From: Auanema rhodensis
Lineage: Eukaryota; Nematoda; Chromadorea; Rhabditida; Rhabditidae
Length of the DNA: 64,000 nt
Direction of reading: 5' to 3'
Assembly: GCA_964057225.1 (NCBI GenBank)
Contig: OZ059897.1
Location: forward strand, 18,476,001-18,540,000
Numbering within the stretch: position 1 is the stretch's first letter; each line of letters starts with the position of its first letter. Position numbers and translations under genes: made by a program. Under the pieces are notes generated by a model, which saw nothing but the letters and a program-made list of their open reading frames with translations, had not been told where the DNA came from and made no database searches. This document shows, piece by piece, positions 38,690 through 51,106 of the stretch.

Positions 38690-41600
38690 ATTATTTCTTC
38701 AGGGTGAAAATCGAGGATATAAGTGTGAACTTATATCAGTTGATATCTCGGTGCATTTTTAAGCTAGCGCAAATCTGATAACACAGATCGACGCAGCTTA
38801 AAAATCCGGATCGAATGCTTTATACTACATTAAGAAACGCTTGATACAAAAATTAGTTATGATCGTTTGAAAAATGATGCATTAGTGTATGTTGAGTTTC
38901 CATGTACACTCAACATTGCTTCCAAAAACATTTTGACAAAAATTTTTTCGAAAAATTTCAAAATAATTTAGCAAAAAGTAGTTGTTTTTAGATTCCATTT
39001 CTCAAGGCAAAGACGATAGACAATGTTATTCAACGAAAAAATTAATTCTTCAGGGTGAAAATCGAGGATATAAGTGTGAACTTATATCAGTTGATATCTC
39101 GGTGCATTTTTAAGCTAGCGCAAATCTGATAACACAGATCGACGCAGCTTAAAAATCCGCATCGAATGCACTATACTACATTGAAAAACGCTTGATACAA
39201 AAATTAGTTATGATCGTTTGAAAAATGATGCATTAGTGTATGTTGAGTTTCCATGTACACTCAACATTGCTTCCAAAAACATTTTGACAAAATTTTTTTC
39301 GAAAAATTTCAAAATAATTTAGCAAAAAGTAGATGTTTTTAGATTCCTTTTTTCAAGGCAAAGACGATGGACAATGTTATTCAACGAAAAAATTATTTCT
39401 TCAGGGTGAAAATCGAGGATATAAGTGTGAACTTATATCAGTTGATATCTCGGTGCATTTTTAAGCTAGCGCAAATCTGATAACACAGATCGACGCAGCT
39501 TAAAAATCCGGATCGAATGCACTATACTACATTAAGAAACGCTTGATACAAAAATTAGTTATGATCGTTTGAAAAATGATGCATTAGTGTATGTTGAGTT
39601 TCCATGTACACTCAACATTGCTTCCAAAAACATTTTGACAAAATTTTTTTCGAAAAATTTCAAAATAATTTAGCAAAAAGTAGATGTTTTTAGATTCCTT
39701 TTTTCAAGGCAAAGACGATGGACAATGTTATTCAACGAAAAAATTATTTCTTCAGGGTGAAAATCGAGGATATAAGTGTGAACTTATATCAGTTGATATC
39801 TCGGTGCATTTTTAAGCTAGCGCAAATCTGATAACACAGATCGACGCAGCTTAAAAATCCGGATCGAATGCTTTATACTACATTAAGAAACGCTTGATAC
39901 AAAAATTAGTTATGATCGTTTGAAAAATGATGCATTAGTGTATGTTGAGTTTCCATGTACACTCAACATTGCTTCCAAAAACATTTTGACAAAAATTTTT
40001 TCGAAAAATTTCAAAATAATTTAGCAAAAAGTAGTTGTTTTTAGATTCCATTTCTCAAGGCAAAGACGATAGACAATGTTATTCAACGAAAAAATTAATT
40101 CTTCAGGGTGAAAATCGAGGATATAAGTGTGAACTTATATCAGTTGATATCTCGGTGCATTTTTAAGCTAGCGCAAATCTGATAACACAGATCGACGCAG
40201 CTTAAAAATCCGCATCGAATGCACTATACTACATTGAAAAACGCTTGATACAAAAATTAGTTATGATCGTTTGAAAAATGATGCATTAGTGTATGTTGAG
40301 TTTCCATGTACACTCAACATTGCTTCCAAAAACATTTTGACAAAATTTTTTTCGAAAAATTTCAAAATAATTTAGCAAAAAGTAGATGTTTTTAGATTCC
40401 TTTTTTCAAGGCAAAGACGATGGACAATGTTATTCAACGAAAAAATTATTTCTTCAGGGTGAAAATCGAGGATATAAGTGTGAACTTATATCAGTTGATA
40501 TCTCGGTGCATTTTTAAGCTAGCGCAAATCTGATAACACAGATCGACGCAGCTTAAAAATCCGGATCGAATGCACTATACTACATTAAGAAACGCTTGAT
40601 ACAAAAATTAGTTATGATCGTTTGAAAAATGATGCATTAGTGTATGTTGAGTTTCCATGTACACTCAACATTGCTTCCAAAAACATTTTGACAAAATTTT
40701 TTTCGAAAAATTTCAAAATAATTTAGCAAAAAGTAGATGTTTTTAGATTCCTTTTTTCAAGGCAAAGACGATGGACAATGTTATTCAACGAAAAAATTAT
40801 TTCTTCAGGGTGAAAATCGAGGATATAAGTGTGAACTTATATCAGTTGATATCTCGGTGCATTTTTAAGCTAGCGCAAATCTGATAACACAGATCGACGC
40901 AGCTTAAAAATCCGGATCGAATGCTTTATACTACATTAAGAAACGCTTGATACAAAAATTAGTTATGATCGTTTGAAAAATGATGCATTAGTGTATGTTG
41001 AGTTTCCATGTACACTCAACATTGCTTCCAAAAACATTTTGACAAAAATTTTTTCGAAAAATTTCAAAATAATTTAGCAAAAAGTAGTTGTTTTTAGATT
41101 CCATTTCTCAAGGCAAAGACGATAGACAATGTTATTCAACGAAAAAATTAATTCTTCAGGGTGAAAATCGAGGATATAAGTGTGAACTTATATCAGTTGA
41201 TATCTCGGTGCATTTTTAAGCTAGCGCAAATCTGATAACACAGATCGACGCAGCTTAAAAATCCGCATCGAATGCACTATACTACATTGAAAAACGCTTG
41301 ATACAAAAATTAGTTATGATCGTTTGAAAAATGATGCATTAGTGTATGTTGAGTTTCCATGTACACTCAACATTGCTTCCAAAAACATTTTGACAAAATT
41401 TTTTTCGAAAAATTTCAAAATAATTTAGCAAAAAGTAGATGTTTTTAGATTCCTTTTTTCAAGGCAAAGACGATGGACAATGTTATTCAACGAAAAAATT
41501 ATTTCTTCAGGGTGAAAATCGAGGATATAAGTGTGAACTTATATCAGTTGATATCTCGGTGCATTTTTAAGCTAGCGCAAATCTGATAACACAGATCGAC

Positions 41601-41848
41601 GCAGCTTAAAAATCCGGATCGAATGCACTATACTACATTAAGAAACGCTTGATACAAAAATTAGTTATGATCGTTTGAAAAATGATGCATTAGTGTATGT
41701 TGAGTTTCCATGTACACTCAACATTGCTTCCAAAAACATTTTGACAAAAATTTTTTCGAAAAATTTCAAAATAATTTAGCAAAAAGTAGATGTTTTTAGA
41801 TTCCATTTTTCAAGGCAAAGACGATGGACAATGTTATTCAACGAAAAA
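38690..41848 (+). repeat. 1053-bp (3-unit) higher-order repeat, three copies
   Basis: A unit combining ccggatcg, tgctttatac, cattaagaaac, agtagttg, ccatttctc and gatagac starts at 38690, 39743 and 40796. Each is followed by a cattgaaaaac unit and a ccggatcg/cattaagaaac unit. In copies 1 and 2 both followers have acaaaatttttttcg. In copy 3 the last follower (41498) has the ordinary acaaaaattttttcg, marking the end of the amplification. Confidence 0.85.
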
Positions 41849-42901
41849 ATTAATTCTTCAGGGTGAAAATCGAGGATATAAGTGTGAACTTATATCAGTT
41901 GATATCTCGGTGCATTTTTAAGCTAGCGCAAATCTGATAACACAGATCGACGCAGCTTAAAAATCCGCATCGAATGCACTATACTACATTGAGAAACGCT
42001 TAATACATAAATTAGTTATGATCGTTTGAAAAATGATGCATTAGTGTATGTTGAGTTTCCATGTACACTCAACATTGCTTCCAAAAACATTTTGACAAAA
42101 ATTTTTTCGAAAAATTTCGAAATAATTCAGCAAAAAGTAGATGTTTTTAGATTCCATTTTTCAAGGCAAAGACGATGGACAATGTTATTCAACGAAAAAA
42201 TTAATTCTTCAGGGTGAAAATCGAGGATATAAGTGTGAACTTATATCAGTTGATATCTCGGTGCATTTTTAAGCTAGCGCAAATCTGATAACACAGATCG
42301 ACGCAGCTTAAAAATCCGCATCGAATGCACTATACTACATTAAGAAACGCTTGATACAAAAATTAGTTATGATCGTTTGAAAAATGATGCATTAGTGTAT
42401 GTTGAGTTTCCATGTACACTCAACATTGCTTCCAAAAACATTTTGACAAAAATTTTTTCGAAAAATTTCAAAATAATTTAGCAAAAAGTAGATGTTTTTA
42501 GATTCCATTTTTCAAGGCAAAGACGATGGACAATGTTATTCAACGAAAAAATTAATTCTTCAGGGTGAAAATCGAGGATATAAGTGTGAACTTATATCAG
42601 TTGATATCTCGGTGCATTTTTAAGCTAGCGCAAATCTGATAACACAGATCGACGCAGCTTAAAAATCCGCATCGAATGCACTATACTACATTGAGAAACG
42701 CGTGATACAAAAATTAGTTATGATCGTTTGAAAAATGATGCATTAGTGTATGTTGAGTTTCCATGTACACTCAACATTGCTTCCAAAAACATTTTGACAA
42801 AAATTTTTTCGAAAAATTTCAAAATAATTTAGCAAAAAGTAGATGTTTTTAGATTCCTTTTTTCAAGGCAAAGACGATGGACAATGTTATTCAACGAAAA
42901 A

Positions 42902-45900
42902 ATTATTTCTTCAGGGTGAAAATCGAGGATATAAGTGTGAACTTATATCAGTTGATATCTCGGTGCATTTTTAAGCTAGCGCAAATCTGATAACACAGAT
43001 CGACGCAGCTTAAAAATCCGCATCGAATGCACTATACTACATTGAAAAACGCTTGATACAAAAATTAGTTATGATCGTTTAAAAAATGATGCATTAGTGT
43101 ATGTTGAGTTTCCATGTACACTCAACATTGCTTCCAAAAACATTTTGACAAAATTTTTTTCGAAAAATTTCAAAATAATTTAGCAAAAAGTAGATGTTTT
43201 TAGATTCCTTTTTTCAAGGCAAAGACGATGGACAATGTTATTCAACGAAAAAATTATTTCTTCAGGGTGAAAATCGAGGATATAAGTGTGAACTTATATC
43301 AGTTGATATCTCGGTGCATTTTTAAGCTAGCGCAAATCTGATAACACAGATCGACGCAGCTTAAAAATCCGCATCGAATGCACTATACTACATTGAGAAA
43401 CGCGTGATACAAAAATTAGTTATGATCGTTTGAAAAATGATGCATTAGTGTATGTTGAGTTTCCATGTACACTCAACATTGCTTCCAAAAACATTTTGAC
43501 AAAAATTTTTTCGAAAAATTTCAAAATAATTTAGCAAAAAGTAGATGTTTTTAGATTCCTTTTTTCAAGGCAAAGACGATGGACAATGTTATTCAACGAA
43601 AAAATTATTTCTTCAGGGTGAAAATCGAGGATATAAGTGTGAACTTATATCAGTTGATATCTCGGTGCATTTTTAAGCTAGCGCAAATCTGATAACACAG
43701 ATCGACGCAGCTTAAAAATCCGCATCGAATGCACTATACTACATTAAGAAACGCTTGATACAAAAATTAGTTATGATCGTTTGAAAAATGATGCATTAGT
43801 GTATGTTGAGTTTCCATGTACACTCAACATTGCTTCCAAAAACATTTTGACAAAAATTTTTTCGAAAAATTTCAAAATAATTTAGCAAAAAGTAGATGTT
43901 TTTAGATTCCTTTTTTCAAGGCAAAGACGATGGACAATGTTATTCAACGAAAAAATTATTTCTTCAGGGTGAAAATCGAGGATATAAGTGTGAACTTATA
44001 TCAGTTGATATCTCGGTGCATTTTTAAGCTAGCGCAAATCTGATAACACAGATCGACGCAGCTTAAAAATCCGCATCGAATGCACTATACTACATTAAGA
44101 AACGCTTGATACAAAAATTAGTTATGATCGTTTGAAAAATGATGCATTAGTGTATGTTGAGTTTCCATGTACACTCAACATTGCTTCCAAAAACATTTTG
44201 ACAAAAATTTTTTCGAAAAATTTCAAAATAATTTAGCAAAAAGTAGATGTTTTTAGATTCCTTTTTTCAAGGCAAAGACGATGGACAATGTTATTCAACG
44301 AAAAAATTATTTCTTCAGGGTGAAAATCGAGGATATAAGTGTGAACTTATATCAGTTGATATCTCGGTGCATTTTTAAGCTAGCGCAAATCTGATAACAC
44401 AGATCGACGCAGCTTAAAAATCCGCATCGAATGCACTATACTACATTAAGAAACGCTTGATACAAAAATTAGTTATGATCGTTTGAAAAATGATGCATTA
44501 GTGTATGTTGAGTTTCCATGTACACTCAACATTGCTTCCAAAAACATTTTGACAAAAATTTTTTCGAAAAATTTCAAAATAATTTAGCAAAAAGTAGATG
44601 TTTTTAGATTCCATTTTTCAAGGCGAAGACGATGGACAATGTTATTCAACGAAAAAATTAATTCTTCAGGGTGAAAATCGAGGATATAAGTGTGAACTTA
44701 TATCAGTTGATATCTCGGTGCATTTTTAAGCTAGCGCAAATCTGATAACACAGATCGACGCAGCTTAAAAATCCGCATCGAATGCACTATACTACATTGA
44801 GAAACGCGTGATACAAAAATTAGTTATGATCGTTTGAAAAATGATGCATTAGTGTATGTTGAGTTTCCATGTACACTCAACATTGCTTCCAAAAACATTT
44901 TGACAAAAATTTTTTCGAAAAATTTCAAGATAATTTAGCAAAAAGTAGATGTTTTTAGATTCCTTTTTTCAAGGCAAAGACGATGGACAATGTTATTCAA
45001 CGAAAAAATTATTTCTTCAGGGTGAAAATCGAGGATATAAGTGTGAACTTATATCAGTTGATATCTCGGTGCATTTTTAAGCTAGCGCAAATCTGATAAC
45101 ACAGATCGACGCAGCTTAAAAATCCGCATCGAATGCACTATACTACATTGAGAAACGCGTGATACAAAAATTAGTTATGATCGTTTGAAAAATGATGCAT
45201 TAGTGTATGTTGAGTTTCCATGTACACTCAACATTGCTTCCAAAAACATTTTGACAAAAATTTTTTCGAAAAATTTCAAAATAATTTAGCAAAAAGTAGA
45301 TGTTTTTAGATTCCTTTTTTCAAGGCAAAGACGATGGACAATGTTATTCAACGAAAAAATTATTTCTTCAGGGTGAAAATCGAGGATATAAGTGTGAACT
45401 TATATCAGTTGATATCTCGGTGCATTTTTAAGCTAGCGCAAATCTGATAACACAGATCGACGCAGCTTAAAAATCCGCATCGAATGCACTATACTACATT
45501 GAAAAACGCTTGATACAAAAATTAGTTATGATCGTTTAAAAAATGATGCATTAGTGTATGTTGAGTTTCCATGTACACTCAACATTGCTTCCAAAAACAT
45601 TTTGACAAAATTTTTTTCGAAAAATTTCAAAATAATTTAGCAAAAAGTAGATGTTTTTAGATTCCTTTTTTCAAGGCAAAGACGATGGACAATGTTATTC
45701 AACGAAAAAATTATTTCTTCAGGGTGAAAATCGAGGATATAAGTGTGAACTTATATCAGTTGATATCTCGGTGCATTTTTAAGCTAGCGCAAATCTGATA
45801 ACACAGATCGACGCAGCTTAAAAATCCGCATCGAATGCACTATACTACATTGAGAAACGCGTGATACAAAAATTAGTTATGATCGTTTGAAAAATGATGC

Positions 45901-47113
45901 ATTAGTGTATGTTGAGTTTCCATGTACACTCAACATTGCTTCCAAAAACATTTTGACAAAAATTTTTTCGAAAAATTTCAAAATAATTTAGCAAAAAGTA
46001 GATGTTTTTAGATTCCTTTTTTCAAGGCAAAGACGATGGACAATGTTATTCAACGAAAAAATTATTTCTTCAGGGTGAAAATCGAGGATATAAGTGTGAA
46101 CTTATATCAGTTGATATCTCGGTGCATTTTTAAGCTAGCGCAAATCTGATAACACAGATCGACGCAGCTTAAAAATCCGCATCGAATGCACTATACTACA
46201 TTAAGAAACGCTTGATACAAAAATTAGTTATGATCGTTTGAAAAATGATGCATTAGTGTATGTTGAGTTTCCATGTACACTCAACATTGCTTCCAAAAAC
46301 ATTTTGACAAAAATTTTTTCGAAAAATTTCAAAATAATTTAGCAAAAAGTAGATGTTTTTAGATTCCTTTTTTCAAGGCAAAGACGATGGACAATGTTAT
46401 TCAACGAAAAAATTATTTCTTCAGGGTGAAAATCGAGGATATAAGTGTGAACTTATATCAGTTGATATCTCGGTGCATTTTTAAGCTAGCGCAAATCTGA
46501 TAACACAGATCGACGCAGCTTAAAAATCCGCATCGAATGCACTATACTACATTAAGAAACGCTTGATACAAAAATTAGTTATGATCGTTTGAAAAATGAT
46601 GCATTAGTGTATGTTGAGTTTCCATGTACACTCAACATTGCTTCCAAAAACATTTTGACAAAAATTTTTTCGAAAAATTTCAAAATAATTTAGCAAAAAG
46701 TAGATGTTTTTAGATTCCATTTTTCAAGGCGAAGACGATGGACAATGTTATTCAACGAAAAAATTAATTCTTCAGGGTGAAAATCGAGGATATAAGTGTG
46801 AACTTATATCAGTTGATATCTCGGTGCATTTTTAAGCTAGCGCAAATCTGATAACACAGATCGACGCAGCTTAAAAATCCGCATCGAATGCACTATACTA
46901 CATTGAGAAACGCGTGATACAAAAATTAGTTATGATCGTTTGAAAAATGATGCATTAGTGTATGTTGAGTTTCCATGTACACTCAACATTGCTTCCAAAA
47001 ACATTTTGACAAAAATTTTTTCGAAAAATTTCAAGATAATTTAGCAAAAAGTAGATGTTTTTAGATTCCTTTTTTCAAGGCAAAGACGATGGACAATGTT
47101 ATTCAACGAAAAA
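42902..47113 (+). repeat. Seven-unit block followed by a five-unit copy
   Basis: The marker gatcgtttaaaaaatg lies in units 42902 and 45359 (offset 2457 bp, 7 units). The markers aggcgaagac (44622, 46728) and tttcaagataat (units 44657, 46763) are offset by 2106 bp (6 units). The second copy therefore lost one of the cattaagaaac units lying between the markers, and stops after five units at 47113. Confidence 0.8.
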
Positions 47114-48166
47114 ATTATTTCTTCAGGGTGAAAATCGAGGATATAAGTGTGAACTTATATCAGTTGATATCTCGGTGCATTTTTAAGCTAGCGCAAATCT
47201 GATAACAAAGATCGACGCAGCTTAAAAATCCGCATCGAATGCACTATACTACATTGAAAAACGCTTGATACAAAAATTAGTTATGATCGTTTGAAAAATG
47301 ATGCATTAGTGTATGTTGAGTTTCCATGTACACTCAACATTGCTTCCAAAAACATTTTGACAAAAATTTTTTCGAAAAATTTCAAAATAATTTAGCAAAA
47401 AGTAGATGTTTTTAGATTCCATTTCTCAAGGCAAAGACGATAGACAATGTTATTCAACGAAAAAATTAATTCTTCAGGGTGAAAATCGAGGATATAAGTG
47501 TGAACTTATATCAGTTGATATCTCGGTGCATTTTTAAGCTAGCGCAAATCTGATAACACAGATCGACGCAGCTTAAAAATCCGCATCGAATGCACTATAC
47601 TACATTGAGAAACGCTTAATACATAAATTAGTTATGATCGTTTGAAAAATGATGCATTAGTGTATGTTGAGTTTCCATGTACACTCAACATTGCTTCCAA
47701 AAACATTTTGACAAAAATTTTTTCGAAAAATTTCGAAATAATTTAGCAAAAAGTAGATGTTTTTAGATTCCATTTTTCAAGGCAAAGACGATGGACAATG
47801 TTATTCAACGAAAAAATTAATTCTTCAGGGTGAAAATCGAGGATATAAGTGTGAACTTATATCAGTTGATATCTCGGTGCATTTTTAAGCTAGCGCAAAT
47901 CTGATAACACAGATCGACGCAGCTTAAAAATCCGCATCGAATGCACTATACTACATTGAGAAACGCGTGATACAAAAATTAGTTATGATCGTTTGAAAAA
48001 TGATGCATTAGTGTATGTTGAGTTTCCATGTACACTCAACATTGCTTCCAAAAACATTTTGACAAAAATTTTTTCGAAAAATTTCAAAATAATTTAGCAA
48101 AAAGTAGATGTTTTTAGATTCCTTTTTTCAAGGCAAAGACGATGGACAATGTTATTCAACGAAAAA

Positions 48167-48444
48167 ATTATTTCTTCAGGGTGAAAATCGAGGATATAAG
48201 TGTGAACTTATATCAGTTGATATCTCGGTGCATTTTTAAGCTAGCGCAAATCTGATAACACAGATCGACGCAGCTTAAAAATCCGGATCGAATGCTTTAT
48301 ACTACATGTACACTCAACATTGCTTCCAAAAACATTTTGACAAAAATTTTTTCGAAAAATTTCAAAATAATTTAGCAAAAAGTAGATGTTTTTAGATTCC
48401 TTTTTTCAAGGCAAAGACGATGGACAATGTTATTCAACGAAAAA
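48167..48444 (+). repeat. Shortened 278-bp satellite unit, copy 1
   Basis: Unit positions 142-214 are missing (73 bp). The join lies after 48307, reading actacat|gtacactc, with cat shared by both sides. It carries ccggatcg and tgctttatac upstream of the join, so it arose from the subtype amplified at 38690-41848. The deletion removes the left stem and half the loop of the 200-227 hairpin. Confidence 0.95.
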
Positions 48445-49146
48445 ATTATTTCTTCAGGGTGAAAATCGAGGATATAAGTGTGAACTTATATCAGTTGATA
48501 TCTCGGTGCATTTTTAAGCTAGCGCAAATCTGATAACACAGATCGACGCAGCTTAAAAATCCGCATCGAATGCACTATACTACATTGAAAAACGCTTGAT
48601 ACAAAAATTAGTTATGATCGTTTAAAAAATGATGCATTAGTGTATGTTGAGTTTCCATGTACACTCAACATTGCTTCCAAAAACATTTTGACAAAATTTT
48701 TTTCGAAAAATTTCAAAATAATTTAGCAAAAAGTAGATGTTTTTAGATTCCTTTTTTCAAGGCAAAGACGATGGACAATGTTATTCAACGAAAAAATTAT
48801 TTCTTCAGGGTGAAAATCGAGGATATAAGTGTGAACTTATATCAGTTGATATCTCGGTGCATTTTTAAGCTAGCGCAAATCTGATAACACAGATCGACGC
48901 AGCTTAAAAATCCGCATCGAATGCACTATACTACATTGAAAAACGCTTGATACAAAAATTAGTTATGATCGTTTAAAAAATGATGCATTAGTGTATGTTG
49001 AGTTTCCATGTACACTCAACATTGCTTCCAAAAACATTTTGACAAAATTTTTTTCGAAAAATTTCAAAATAATTTAGCAAAAAGTAGATGTTTTTAGATT
49101 CCTTTTTTCAAGGCAAAGACGATGGACAATGTTATTCAACGAAAAA

Positions 49147-49424
49147 ATTATTTCTTCAGGGTGAAAATCGAGGATATAAGTGTGAACTTATATCAGTTGA
49201 TATCTCGGTGCATTTTTAAGCTAGCGCAAATCTGATAACACAGATCGACGCAGCTTAAAAATCCGGATCGAATGCTTTATACTACATGTACACTCAACAT
49301 TGCTTCCAAAAACATTTTGACAAAAATTTTTTCGAAAAATTTCAAAATAATTTAGCAAAAAGTAGATGTTTTTAGATTCCTTTTTTCAAGGCAAAGACGA
49401 TGGACAATGTTATTCAACGAAAAA
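49147..49424 (+). repeat. Shortened 278-bp satellite unit, copy 2
   Basis: Same 73-bp deletion and same linked variants as the unit at 48167; join after 49287. It starts the second copy of a 980-bp tandem duplication. Confidence 0.95.
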
Positions 49425-50828
49425 ATTATTTCTTCAGGGTGAAAATCGAGGATATAAGTGTGAACTTATATCAGTTGATATCTCGGTGCATTTTTAAGCT
49501 AGCGCAAATCTGATAACACAGATCGACGCAGCTTAAAAATCCGCATCGAATGCACTATACTACATTGAAAAACGCTTGATACAAAAATTAGTTATGATCG
49601 TTTAAAAAATGATGCATTAGTGTATGTTGAGTTTCCATGTACACTCAACATTGCTTCCAAAAACATTTTGACAAAATTTTTTTCGAAAAATTTCAAAATA
49701 ATTTAGCAAAAAGTAGATGTTTTTAGATTCCTTTTTTCAAGGCAAAGACGATGGACAATGTTATTCAACGAAAAAATTATTTCTTCAGGGTGAAAATCGA
49801 GGATATAAGTGTGAACTTATATCAGTTGATATCTCGGTGCATTTTTAAGCTAGCGCAAATCTGATAACACAGATCGACGCAACTTAAAAATCCGCATCGA
49901 ATGCACTATACTACATTGAAAAACGCTTGATACAAAAATTAGTTATGATCGTTTAAAAAATGATGCATTAGTGTATGTTGAGTTTCCATGTACACTCAAC
50001 ATTGCTTCCAAAAACATTTTGACAAAATTTTTTTCGAAAAATTTCAAAATAATTTAGCAAAAAGTAGATGTTTTTAGATTCCTTTTTTCAAGGCAAAGAC
50101 GATGGACAATGTTATTCAACGAAAAAATTATTTCTTCAGGGTGAAAATCGAGGATATAAGTGTGAACTTATATCAGTTGATATCTCGGTGCATTTTTAAG
50201 CTAGCGCAAATCTGATAACACAGATCGACGCAGCTTAAAAATCCGGATCGAATGCACTATACTACATTAAGAAACGCTTGATATAAAAATTAGTTATGAT
50301 CGTTTGAAAAATGATGCATTAGTGTATGTTGAGTTTCCATGTACACTCAACATTGCTTCCAAAAACATTTTGACAAAAATTTTTTCGAAAAATTTCAAAA
50401 TAATTTAGCAAAAAGTAGATGTTTTTAGATTCCATTTTTCAAGGCAAAGACGATGGACAATGTTATTCAACGAAAAAATTAATTCTTCAGGGTGAAAATC
50501 GAGGATATAAGTGTGAACTTATATCAGTTGATATCTCGGTGCATTTTTAAGCTAGCGCAAATCTGATAACACAGATCGACGCAGCTTAAAAATCCGCATC
50601 GAATGCACTATACTACATTGAGAAACGCTTAATACATAAATTAGTTATGATCGTTTGAAAAATGATGCATTAGTGTATGTTGAGTTTCCATGTACACTCA
50701 ACATTGCTTCCAAAAACATTTTGACAAAAATTTTTTCGAAAAATTTCGAAATAATTTAGCAAAAAGTAGATGTTTTTAGATTCCATTTTTCAAGGCAAAG
50801 ACGATGGACAATGTTATTCAACGAAAAA

Positions 50829-51106
50829 ATTAATTCTTCAGGGTGAAAATCGAGGATATAAGTGTGAACTTATATCAGTTGATATCTCGGTGCATTTTTA
50901 AGCTAGCGCAAATCTGATAACACAGATCGACGCAGCTTAAAAATCCGGATCGAATGCTTTATACTACATGTACACTCAACATTGCTTCCAAAAACATTTT
51001 GACAAAAATTTTTTCGAAAAATTTCAAAATAATTTAGCAAAAAGTAGATGTTTTTAGATTCCTTTTTTCAAGGCAAAGACGATGGACAATGTTATTCAAC
51101 GAAAAA
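50829..51106 (+). repeat. Shortened 278-bp satellite unit, copy 3
   Basis: Same 73-bp deletion and linked variants; join after 50969. It lies 1682 bp (278 + 4 x 351) after copy 2 and is followed by the same subtype order. Confidence 0.95.

Larger units (their letters stand above)
16928..48166 (+). repeat. Forward satellite array, middle segment (89 full units)
   Basis: Unit starts follow 16928 + 351n without exception up to 48167; spot checks at 17279, 33074, 37988 and 41849 all fall on the predicted base. It contains subtypes absent on the left, mainly cattaagaaac (A143), ccggatcg (G120), tgctttatac (positions 130/131), tacataaat (T160) and tttcgaaat (G271). No gene, mobile element or non-satellite sequence is visible. 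The sub-blocks with their own higher-order order are listed separately. Confidence 0.97.
48167..50126 (+). repeat. 980-bp tandem duplication (one 278-bp unit plus two 351-bp units, twice)
   Basis: Copies are 48167-49146 and 49147-50126. Each is a 278-bp unit followed by two units with cattgaaaaac, gtttaaaaaatg and acaaaatttttttcg. The difference I saw is at 49882 (caactt) against 48902 (cagctt). Confidence 0.85.

Noticed and set aside
42026-42217. Second 63-codon open frame, nearly identical to the first
   Set aside because: Same unit position and same stop-removing change; repetition comes from the satellite, not from coding constraint.
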